A model generated the notes under the pieces. That model made no database searches. It saw only the letters and a program-made list of their open reading frames with translations, and was not told the origin of the DNA. Shown one piece after another: positions 1 to 20,000 of a stretch of 20,000 nt of DNA; the stretch's first letter is position 1; each line of letters begins with the position of its first letter. The position numbers and the translations under genes were made by a program. Source of the DNA: Armadillidium nasatum (Eukaryota; Arthropoda; Malacostraca; Isopoda; Armadillidiidae). The stretch spans positions 114,225-134,224 of the forward strand of contig SEYY01000164.1 in NCBI GenBank assembly GCA_009176605.1, read 5' to 3'.

Positions 1-265
1 TTTTAGCCCTTACATAAAGGTTTCTCCAATGAAAATTTATCAGCCTTCTTTCTATTGTCACTACATTCTTTTAAAGTTGAATATGACTTTGGAAGATTTT
101 AGAAAAAAACACATATAGTTTTTCTGATTATTGCAATTTAAACAATTTTAATAATGAAGCTAAACTATGGTACAGTATATGGATGAATTAAAAATAAAAC
201 AAGACGCTGAAATAGGTGAAATCATCAGTGCTAGTAAAATATACCGAAACTTTCTTTCTTCCCAG
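1..265. other. gene-free AT-rich stretch
   Basis: I recognise no coding sequence, RNA gene or repeat here. The stretch ends in a pyrimidine-rich run and AG at 264-265 that could be a splice acceptor for the open stretch that follows. Confidence 0.4.
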
Positions 266-635
<370 letters not shown>

Positions 636-842
636 TAGGGATGGAGTGAGTATCGGTATCAGTATCAGCATATTTTCCGATACCGGTATCGGTATCGGTA
701 TCGGCAAAAAATTTGTATAGGAGTAAAGTATCGGTATCGGTAGTAAGTATCGGCATATTTTCAGGTATCGGGTATCGGCTTCGGGGAATTTTTAGGTATC
801 GGTATCGGTATCGGTAAAATTTTTGGTATCGCTCCATCCCTA
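636..842 (-). mobile_element. hAT-type MITE made of TATCGG-like hexamers, long copy
   Basis: This 207-bp element begins TAGGGATGGAG and ends with its complement CTCCATCCCTA. Between the ends it is almost wholly iterated GGTATC/TATCGG hexamers on one strand, with short A/T spacers. It has no coding capacity. The flanks read atatatat on both sides, which fits an 8-bp duplication but proves nothing inside (TA)n. The shorter copy at 11052-11142 is in the opposite orientation and has clearer flanks. Eight-base target duplications and repeated subterminal hexamers are typical of hAT elements, so I infer a non-autonomous hAT MITE. Strand is given relative to the intronic copy. Confidence 0.8.
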
Positions 843-985
<143 letters not shown>

Positions 986-1057
986 TTAACAGCATTCACA
1001 TCATGTATTTGTGAGAGAGTTCAGATACCACTTCTGAATGGTACCTGCTAAAATGTA

Positions 1058-1319
1058 CACTCAAAAAACATGATCTTTCAATAGGCGTTCATTTGAACGA
1101 ACTTTGAGAGCACACCTGGTAAATGAACGCACATTAAAAATACTGTTTAGACTTAGATTTCGTATGATAGGAAAAATTAATAAAATACGCTAATTTTGAA
1201 CGTACCTTGTACGATAATTGAACGCTCATGCTTTCATTGTGTGTTCATTTTTGAACGAAAAAACCAGTAGTTTTTTGCGTTCATTTTGATGGCACATTGA
1301 CCATTTATTTTTTAGAGTG
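1058..1319. mobile_element. 262-bp MITE with CACTC termini and TA target sites
   Basis: The left end reads CACTCAAAAAA and the right end TTTTTTAGAGTG, an inverted repeat with one difference, each flanked by TA (1056-1057 and 1320-1321). Inside are several GTTCATTT/AATGAACG motifs in both orientations. There is no open frame of note. The TA duplication suggests mobilisation by a Tc1/mariner-type transposase. The family name is not certain. Confidence 0.7.
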
Positions 1320-1321
1320 TA

Positions 1322-1753
1322 TGCCGGTGACATGGTTCCTATTTTTCATTTATTTAGATTATTTCCTCTTGTTTTTCTTAATATTTCAATTTTAATTTTA
1401 TTATTTTTGTTATTATTATTTTTATATTCTTATTATTGTCACTATTATTATTGATTACTTTCTAATTGGTATTATTTTTATTTTATCATTATTATATTCT
1501 TTTTATTTATTCATTGCGGTAATCATTTTCCATTTCTGTTTGCTAATTGATTGTTTTACTTTTTTTTTTTTTTATTTATTTATTTTTTATTTATTTTTTT
1601 TAAATACCCCATTATGTATATATACCAATTTCCTTTATGTGGCGAAGGGCACAACAAATAGTATCAGGTTTCGTCACCTTGGATATGTTTGTTCCTCCTG
1701 ACCCTTCTCAACATCAGTAACAAAGTAGAAATATACTAAGTAGTAAAATACAA
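1322..1753. other. gene-free, T-rich low-complexity region
   Basis: Roughly 1365-1600 is T-rich, with irregular TTA/TTAT runs and a poly(T) run near 1560-1572. I see no coding signal or structured RNA. Confidence 0.6.
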
Positions 1754-2135
1754 AATGCTATAAAAGTCTGGATAACGGTACTTTGAGAATTCCGTGAGGT
1801 AGACGTGATTTTAAACAACTTTCATTCTGTGGTTCGTCACTTGATTTAAATCTAACAAACATTTGGTGGACGATGATTTGTTTGACGCCACTATCATAAT
1901 CATAGTAGCGTATTTTGTAGCAATGTATATAATTATAAGTAATTAAATCGTATATTAATTTTGCTTGTCATAAATTATTACGTTGGTTGCTGTGGAGGTC
2001 ACGTCTCGCTATTTTTTGACGCTCCTGGTCAAAGTTCTAGATTTAAATCAGTTGACCAATCACAAACTTAAATTTCTTGAAATTACGCCATCGTCATAGA
2101 AACTGTCAAAGTACCGTTATCCATACTATAGCATT
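1754..2135. mobile_element. MITE-like element with nested inverted repeats
   Basis: The outermost 9 bases (AATGCTATA at 1754-1762) are perfectly inverted at 2127-2135. An 18-base arm (TGGATAACGGTACTTTGA, 1769-1786) is perfectly inverted at 2106-2123. The interior is AT-rich and non-coding. The arms fit a short inverted-repeat transposon. The true ends could be the inner arms, with TATA-like target sites between the two tiers. Confidence 0.65.
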
Positions 2136-2927
2136 GCATTTCTATTCTTATTTATAAATTTTGATTATAGATTTTATTTGAATTTGAAGAAGTGGTTGCG
2201 TCATAATTTACTGCAAGTAAATCTTCTATTCGATTTTATTACTTAATATATTTGCACTTTGATCTAAAAGAAGAGGTACCGCGACACTTCGGCTCAACAA
2301 CCATAAGATGAATAACGACTTACAGCTGAATAATGCTAGGTATTACATTTTTGATCTAAAAGAAAAAGGAATTAGTTTATTTATTTATTATTTATTACGT
2401 ATTCCAAGTTACATAGGAAACATAGGAATGTGCATTCTGAATTATATATTAATAATTAGAACTTATTAGAGGTATATTTTAAGTAGATGAGTCAATTTTA
2501 TAACTAACAAACAAAAAAACTTACATTTTGTTTGTACGCGTTGTCGAATATTTAAAAAAAAAAAATGCTTATTTTAAAGCCGGCAGCTTGGTGTACCAAA
2601 CTATTGATTGCCACATCGAAAAAAAATATTATGAAAATAATAAAAATAAACCAGTTTTATAAACCTTTTGAAAGAGAATTTAATATTATTTCTCCGATTA
2701 AGAAGAAAACTTTAAATAGATAAAGTATATACACTAGATAAAATAGTGAAAGTAAATAAATAGTTTTTATAGGTGTTGGGGGACCGAATTTAATATATGA
2801 TGAAAGTTACTATTAATTTTCCTGGGAACTTTACTATACTTATAAACTGTTGCTTTAAATAATGAACCTACTCTTTTGCATTGTATTTACAAAGCTGACG
2901 CCATGATTTCTTCCAATTCACATGGGC
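2136..2927. other. gene-free region with a 15-bp direct repeat
   Basis: No gene is visible. A 15-base direct repeat (TTTGATCTAAAAGAA) occurs at 2258-2272 and 2350-2364. Several short A runs are present (for example 2552-2564). Confidence 0.5.
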
Positions 2928-3053
2928 TTATGCTTCCCAACAATTTTTGTCTGGCAACCCTGGCTGGCCCTTACCTCCTTTGGTGTTTCCTGTGCTTTGC
3001 GGCACAAAATATGTGCTCGTCCACTCTTCCAGAACTGGAGGCCTTCGAAGCAT
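2928..3053 (-). other. small open frame of 41 codons, unknown
   Basis: Read on the - strand, an ATG at 3053-3051 opens 41 codons ending in TAA at 2930-2928. The composition is less AT-biased than its surroundings and looks protein-like (it starts MLRRPPVLEEW and ends KNCWEA). A GTAAGG donor-like sequence lies inside it after the GGA codon, so it could also be the end of an exon. It abuts the left foot of the large foldback. I do not recognise it. Confidence 0.2.
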
Positions 3054-3779
3054 AGTAAAAGTTTACTTAGTAATTTTGATCAATGTTATAAACTTAGGAA
3101 GATTTCGAATCCATATTATTGTCGCTAAAACAGTAAAATAAATATAAAATGGCTTCGTAAATTTCAAAGTGTTATTTTGAAAATCATATTTTTTATATTT
3201 GTATTTATTTTTTTTTTTTTTTATAAAAGTTTTACAGGAAAAAACATTAATATTTGTTAAAAAGAATTGCTTAATTAACGACGCGGCATCTTATAAGTTT
3301 AAAATACGCAACTCTCTAGGACAAGACTATTTCATTAGAAGTGTAGAAAATAGTCATTGAAGTTTGAATTTAAATTCAAATGCAAAAGCGCATATTCCCT
3401 GTTTTGTCTATGAATCTCCCCAGATAGATAGGGTGATTCATAGACAAAACGGGGATAAGCCCCTTTTGCATATGAGTTTAAATTCAAACTTAATTATTTT
3501 CTAATGAAGTTCGTCCTAAAAAGTTGCCTATTTTAACATTTAAGTTATCACGTCGTTAATTAAGCAATATTTTGAACAAATATTATCGTTATTCCTGTAA
3601 AACTTTTATCAAGAAAATAAATAGACAAATATAAAAATATTTTTGATTATCAAAATATTCTTTTGTTATTTAAGAAGCCATTTTAAAATTATTTTACTTT
3701 TTTGCCGACAATAATATGGATTCTGATTGTCCTAAATTTATAACATTGATCTAAATTACTATGTAATTCTTTTACTATG
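3051..3779. mobile_element. large foldback (palindromic) element
   Basis: The two halves are imperfect inverted copies over most of their length. The left foot (CATAGTAAAAG from 3051) pairs with CTTTTACTATG near 3769-3779. The ATCAATGTTATAAA region near 3078 pairs with its complement near 3741. TTGCTTAATTAACGACG near 3269 pairs with CGTCGTTAATTAAGCAA near 3552. The apex is a perfect 16-base stem (3401-3416 with 3435-3450) around an 18-base loop. There are no open frames. It could be a foldback MITE or an inverted duplication. Confidence 0.8.
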
Positions 3780-4727
3780 TGACAACTCCGTTTTCTTTCG
3801 CTTCCAAAACAAGAACGTCCTCGATTTCGGAGTAACATTAAAATTTTTATTTTTTATTTTTTGTTACGAAGGTGGTTTACTAGGGGCTTCATAATTATGT
3901 TCTTCTTCAATTCATTTTAGTTATTGTGTTCTTAACATTTGCAGTTTAAAATATATTGGTTTTCTAACATTAATTAAACAATTACCAAATGTTCAAAATC
4001 TGGATTTTTTAATTAAAATAAAATTTCAAATTTATCCAAGCGAAATGGAATAGGTGTAGAGGTCCTTTTCCACTTGTTAAGCCATTTATTCGAAGATTAG
4101 TCTGGTACTTAATGTTGTAATGTAGTATCAATATAGGCTAGTAGATGAGAACAAGAACTTTTGTCCACTTACCAGACTTGATGGTGCCTTTATTTACAAT
4201 AATTTTTTGAGGGTACTCCTATTAGATGTCAAAAGTGTGATACATGACTTGTATGAAGTTTTAAATCAAATTTTAAACAAGTCTTGCTTTTAATTTAGAA
4301 AATATTCTTTCTTGAAATTTTCCTGAATCTTTAATAGTTTTTGAGGTTCTTAGTGTGAATTTATTTTATTTGATATTCTTTTAGGATATAGGCTTATATA
4401 TTTAGTTGTAATAGATTAAATTAGTTGCATTAGTCAGGTTAGTAGCAAGTGTCCTTTTTCTTACTGGTATTGTGCATGATAATATTATTGAAGTATTTAA
4501 AGTTTTTGTTTTTTATATTAGACATGACACCTTTTTGTTTCCCAGATATTATCATTACTTTTGTTTTTGTAATAGTTTAGCCTGTGATCATGAGTGTATT
4601 TTCCACAATATTGAAAATATGAAGACAAAACATGCTACTATTAGAAAAACTTTGCACATAACCTATTTAGGCACGGAAGGAAAAAAAAAAAAATTTTTTT
4701 TTATATTCTGAATGGTGAAGCGATAAT
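3780..4727. other. gene-free region
   Basis: The sequence is AT-rich with no coding region I would defend. A 79-codon open frame at 4472-4711 ends in poly(A)/poly(T) and looks like chance. Confidence 0.5.
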
Positions 4728-5056
4728 TCTTTGACTGTCTTTCATTTTTTCAAAATACTTGAATTCCAGGTTGTCATATATATAAATTCAAATTTTATTA
4801 CCACCACTCATGGGTTGGGAGGGTATGAGGGTGGCCCTCCCCCCCTATAGACTTAATGTTCATGTGCCATGCATTTGCATCTTGTATTAATAATATGTAT
4901 GAAGAATAATAATAATAATTATATTTCAAGGAAAGATTACTTTAACTTAAATATTATTACAGTATATCAATTAAAACAAATGCATGGCAGATGATCATTT
5001 GTCTATATGGGGCTTAGACCCTCATACCCTCCCAACCTGTGAGTAGTGGTAATAAA

Positions 5057-5101
<45 letters not shown>

Positions 5102-5200
5102 TATATATATATTATATTATATATATATTTATTATATATATATATAATTTTATAACCTGGTATTCAAGTTTTTTTCAAAAATGAAAGATAGTCAAAGAAC
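4728..5200. mobile_element. second foldback element
   Basis: The left arm (about 4728-4878) and right arm (about 4978-5200) are inverted copies. TTCTTTGACTGTCTTTCAT pairs with ATGAAAGATAGTCAAAGAA. ACTTGAATTCCAGGTTGT pairs with the ACCTGGTATTCAAGTT region. GGGAGGGTATGAGGGT near 4818 pairs with ACCCTCATACCCTCCC near 5018. CCATGCATTTG pairs with CAAATGCATGG. The right arm has been lengthened by (TA)n at about 5056-5146. The centre is AT-rich and non-coding. Confidence 0.75.
5056..5146. repeat. interrupted (TA)n microsatellite
   Basis: Alternating TA with several phase slips lies within the right arm of the 4728-5200 foldback. The left arm has only a short TATATATA at the matching place, so the array expanded after the inverted structure formed. 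Confidence 0.85.
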
Positions 5201-5390
5201 TATAGGCTAACTCTTAAAAACTCTTACCTTGCTTTAATCAATATTTTGTTTTAAATAACTTTCTTACTATGGTAATGGCAAGTTTTATTTCAACCATATT
5301 GAAACTCTAGTGACAAAATATATAATATTTACTTTCATATAATAAATATAACAGATTAAAAATGCTTTATAAAAAGGCATACCATATTTG

Positions 5391-5650
5391 ATATTGTATA
5401 GGGAAACCACCCTTATGAAATCAGATATACTAATATATCAGTAGACTGATATATTGATATTAAAATCAACATTCAATAAATATATTTGAATGCATGATAC
5501 ATGAATATATATAAGGGTAGAAGCTTATACCCTTAATTATATGAGTGATAGAGAGTTTAATATTTCACGATATATTGATGTTTATCACCTTGATTTGGAT
5601 ATCAATATATCAGTCTATTGATATTTAAAATGGTCTTATATACAATAATA
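5391..5650. mobile_element. AT-rich inverted-repeat element
   Basis: A perfect 19-base arm (TAGACTGATATATTGATAT, 5442-5460) is inverted at 5599-5617. Weaker matching continues outward to ATTGTATA near 5393 and its complement near 5640. A small hairpin around AAGGGTA/TACCCTT lies near 5513-5535. It is non-coding and probably MITE-derived. The ends are approximate. Confidence 0.5.
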
Positions 5651-6822
5651 GGGATATTTTGTGTTAGTTTATAGTTTAGATGACCCATAAATTTTATTTA
5701 TGGTCTGATAAACTGCATGGGAAATATAGGCCTAGTATGGTTGGCTTGATTATTTGCATAAGAAAAATTGGGTATTTGATGAGCCATTCATATGGAATGG
5801 CAGCTTTTGTAATTTTTTTTTTTGACTAGGAGAGTCTTGATAAGACTTTGTGATATCTAACTATCTCTAATTTCTTAGTGTGTTCTTATAATGTTTTACA
5901 TTCCTGGTATATTATGCAAAGGTGTCCCATTCCTCAATCAATTCATTAGGCTTTATTTATTATAGCCTAGTTTCAGTGTATTTTGTCATTATAGTTTTAA
6001 TACAGTAGAAATAATGCTGTCTCATCATAGCAAGAAAATTACTTAATTAAAAGAAAAGCTAAATTGTTAATATGAATTATACAACTTTTATTTAGGGTAT
6101 TTTCCTATATATCTCCATAAAAAATATTTAAAAATTTCTTTTAAGTTCTTCATGTGCCCAGAGATCAAATGAAATGTGTAACTTACCCAGTCCTATCTCT
6201 TCTGATTATTTCATGCAAATCAGATGTACCGTAAATATAATAAAATGGATAAATTTCTCAAACTGTACCTACAGGTATATTTATTTTGCACACTAACTGT
6301 AAGAATTAATCATTCTTTATCACTGTGGTAAAAATCTATAAAATCATGGGGTTAAGTAAAAACAAATGCAAGCTATCATTGTTGAACTCGGTATTCCATC
6401 TTCAATTGTACTTTTTGGTTACTAAGGAGCTCAATGCCTAAAAGGAATGGATTAACTTATTATTGTTTATAGTTAGATGTGCATCCACTTATCAAAATAT
6501 TTGTATACTACGGAAACTGAGCAGCCACACAACAGAATATCTGATATTCAAAAAGTAGTTTTCTTTATATTACTAAAGTTTGATCATTCTGTGATTTAAA
6601 TGATTCCCACTGGTGACATGAACACATTTCAAATATGGCTTTTGAAGTGAGTCTTATCCTTGCAAACCTAGATTCTGAGGGAAAATATCCCATTGGATTA
6701 ACTGAACATCTAAGTTACTCTTTCCCTTTAAGTAAGAAATCTTTCTCACTATTTTGATTATTCTCCTCGACCATTAAGTCTTGGGAAAAAAAATTTACTA
6801 GATTTCCTTATCTCCTTTTTAG
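5651..6822. other. region upstream of the HAGH coding exons
   Basis: I see no coding sequence. The HAGH promoter and any 5' non-coding exon probably lie here or further left, but I cannot point to a convincing TATA box or initiator. The stretch ends in a strong acceptor-like tract (CTTATCTCCTTTTTAG, ending at 6822). Confidence 0.4.
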
Positions 6823-6869
6823 GATTCAATTTTAAATGCTGAAGGAGCATTTTATGAGTGTTTTTATAG

Positions 6870-17627
<10,758 letters not shown>

Positions 17628-18110
17628 AGATGGTATTCAATCAAGATGATGATGCTCACTAGGGAGAAAAAATTTAAATATGGATTTTATTTTTTTTTAA
17701 TTTTGTAGATCGTTGTATATCCATTTTGTTAAAAGGTTAAATAATCCTAATTATAAATTTTATTTTTGGACGGTTACAAGTTTAGGAATATTATTTGCAA
17801 TGTTTACTTTTACTATTTTATACTTGCTTAATAATAGAGTTATAAATGTGTGTGGGAGGTGCAGGCAACTGGATGCTCAATAATGAAAACGAAAAGTTGA
17901 TTTGGAAACGGTGTAAAAGGTGCTTAGTGATGGAGGAAAAAAAAGTTTACAGGTAAATGGCTTCCTTTGGCTTTTGTTTCAAATTTGATTCATTTTTGCA
18001 AAGTATGTAAAAAAGCTTTTGATAAATTCACTTTTATAACAAATGCCTGTGAACTTTTTTTTCTAGTGTATAGAAGTGAACCTTTTTTTTAATAAAGCAC
18101 TTAGTGTTTA
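17628..18110 (+). other. probable HAGH 3' untranslated region
   Basis: A T-rich stretch runs from the stop codon to the first good polyadenylation signal. The extent is inferred only from that signal. Confidence 0.45.
18091..18096 (+). terminator. candidate HAGH polyadenylation signal
   Basis: A canonical AATAAA is followed within 15-25 bases by a GTGTTTATTTG element. A second AATAAA lies at 18369-18374. Either could end the HAGH transcript. Confidence 0.45.
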
Positions 18111-19166
18111 TTTGAAAGGTTTCTTACTTAATTCCATGTTATCTTGACTGATTTAGTTCTTAAATATATCAAATTTAATGTCAATTTTGAAGTCTCTCAA
18201 TATCCTTTGCATCAGTATAGTATGTCGTCCTGAGGAGATAGAAAAATTGCTTTTAACTTAACTTTCGAGAAGTTCATTGCTCTTAATATGTTTACAGAAA
18301 TATCGTGTGTAGTATAGTCGATTGGAACAATCTTGGTTTTTAGCCACATTATCCCCATTTGATATGAAAATAAACCTACAAACAGTATGGTCTCTTAAGA
18401 AGCAATTGAAACAGTTTTTGGATAAAAATGTACAAATTTTTTTGCTGTATTTTCCTTTTTCTATCTTTTATCCTATGGTACCAGAAATGTTATTTAATTA
18501 ACATTTGAAAATTTTACCCTATTGCTGTTTTATTTCCTAATGTACACCGAGAAAAACTGAGTAACTGTTTCCCTCCCTCTCACTGGGTTAGTTTTGACTG
18601 TTCAAAGTTAAAAAAAAAAAAGTTTTAAAAATTAAGAATTCAATTTCCAAATATTGGAGTTGAGAATTACTTTACCTATATCTTTAGTGTAGATATAAAT
18701 CATTTTTCTTTGATGCCTCCCAATATTAACGTTTCCCTCCGGACCCAAAACTGTTTAACGAAATTAATCTATAGACTTTAAATCCTATCGAAGGGTTTGG
18801 AACCTTCAATCTCGGTTGTAATGCATCTTGCTAACACATTAGCTTGAGCATTCAAATATTTGCCTTCTCAACACCTATCATTAAAAATATTACCTCTATT
18901 TTACAATTATAATTATAATTACATAATTCTACTATCAAAACTACACATAATTACTCCTACCTCAACCTCAAACCACTAAATAACATAACTATATTTTAAT
19001 AACTAATAACAATTATAACCACTATAATAAAACTACATTAGTACAAATGTTAAGAGGTGTGCAAGTAGTTAATAAAGAGGAAGAAGAGAAATCTATATAC
19101 AAATTAAACTTTTAATTATTATTATTATTATTAAAGCTACTTTGGTAAACAACGGAATAATTATAA
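18111..19166. other. shared 3' intergenic region of the two converging genes
   Basis: No coding sequence is recognised. It must contain the peroxiredoxin 3' untranslated region, read leftward from 19166. ATTAAA on the - strand (19116-19111) or AATAAA (18534-18529) could be its polyadenylation signal. Confidence 0.45.
18789..18849 (-). other. possible tRNA-derived SINE fragment
   Basis: On the - strand, AAGCTAATGTGTTAGCA resembles an A-box/D-arm region. GGTTCCAAACCC, about 40 bases on, resembles a B box. It does not fold into a good tRNA. Weak evidence. Confidence 0.25.
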
Positions 19167-19252
19167 TTAATTTTCAGACTCAAAATATTCTTTACTTCCT
19201 TTGGGGTCAGCTTTCATTGTCTTTGAACCAGGTTTCCATCCAGCAGGGCAAA
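19167..19252 (-). CDS. typical 2-Cys peroxiredoxin, terminal coding exon (partial gene)
   Basis: Read on the - strand, the exon follows acceptor TAATTACAG and starts two bases into a Val codon. It then encodes [13 protein letters not shown] and, after [14 protein letters not shown] and TAA (19169-19167). CPAGWKPG carries the resolving Cys of Prdx1/2-type peroxiredoxins. The KEYF motif is the C-terminal YF that makes eukaryotic 2-Cys enzymes sensitive to overoxidation. These thioredoxin-dependent enzymes reduce hydrogen peroxide and alkyl peroxides, usually in the cytosol. The peroxidatic-Cys exons lie beyond the right edge. It converges on HAGH, 1.54 kb between stop codons. Prdx1, 2 and 4 types cannot be separated from 27 residues. 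Confidence 0.93.
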
Positions 19253-19258
19253 CTGTAA

Positions 19259-19885
<627 letters not shown>

Positions 19886-19889
19886 TATA

Positions 19890-19983
<94 letters not shown>
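19886..19983. repeat. (TA)n microsatellite right of the MITE
   Basis: About 98 bases of TA with one phase slip near 19895, continuing the tract on the far side of the 471-bp element. Confidence 0.96.
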
Positions 19984-19985
<2 letters not shown>

Positions 19986-20000
19986 CCAAGCGCCGATTGG

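Noticed and set aside
4472-4711. 79-codon open frame
   Set aside because: AT-driven composition, ends in a homopolymer, no family signature and no splice support.
19983-20000. Possible peroxiredoxin exon end with donor on the - strand (CTTG before GTAATA)
   Set aside because: The codons it would supply before the Val do not match the expected HGEV context of the family, and only 17 bases are visible.

Overview
This is a eukaryotic, AT-rich, repeat-dense genomic window. It has split genes with GT-AG introns, long (TA)n microsatellites, short inverted-repeat DNA transposons and decayed hAT and mariner transposases. An arthropod is likely, and a decapod crustacean such as a shrimp is my best guess from the very high microsatellite load. 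Nothing in the window fixes the species.

The main gene is a complete glyoxalase II (hydroxyacylglutathione hydrolase, HAGH) on the + strand. I assembled it from seven coding exons: 6870-6939, 7235-7350, 9783-9904, 10779-11011, 14016-14119, 14341-14485 and 17485-17627. All junctions keep phase, and the sum is 933 bases (310 residues plus stop). All metal-ligand positions are present (H100, H102, D104, H105, H157, D182, H221). An internal Met at residue 47 matches the cytosolic start of animal HAGH, so the leader before it is probably a mitochondrial targeting region. Tail to tail with it, on the - strand, lies the last coding exon (19167-19252) of a typical 2-Cys peroxiredoxin. The rest of that gene lies beyond the right edge.

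Layout: 1-1000 holds an unidentified open stretch, then (TA)n split by a hAT-type MITE packed with TATCGG-like hexamers. 1000-5650 is gene-poor and carries at least five inverted-repeat elements, two of them long foldbacks. 6823-17627 is HAGH. Intron 2 holds a deleted mariner inside (TA)n. Intron 4 holds a second, shorter copy of the hexamer MITE and a hAT C-terminal fragment. Intron 6 holds a decayed hAT transposase on the - strand. 17628-19166 is the shared 3' intergenic region. 19253-20000 is the last peroxiredoxin intron, with (TA)n and a 471-bp element with Tigger/pogo-like ends.

The most notable structure is how the microsatellites sit on splice sites. Four of the six HAGH acceptors abut or nearly abut (TA)n or (TTA)n tracts, and exons 3 and 5 each lie between two long self-complementary (TA)n arrays. 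Three different transposon types are also embedded in (TA)n tracts. I saw no CRISPR array, no bacterial operon and no intact transposase.
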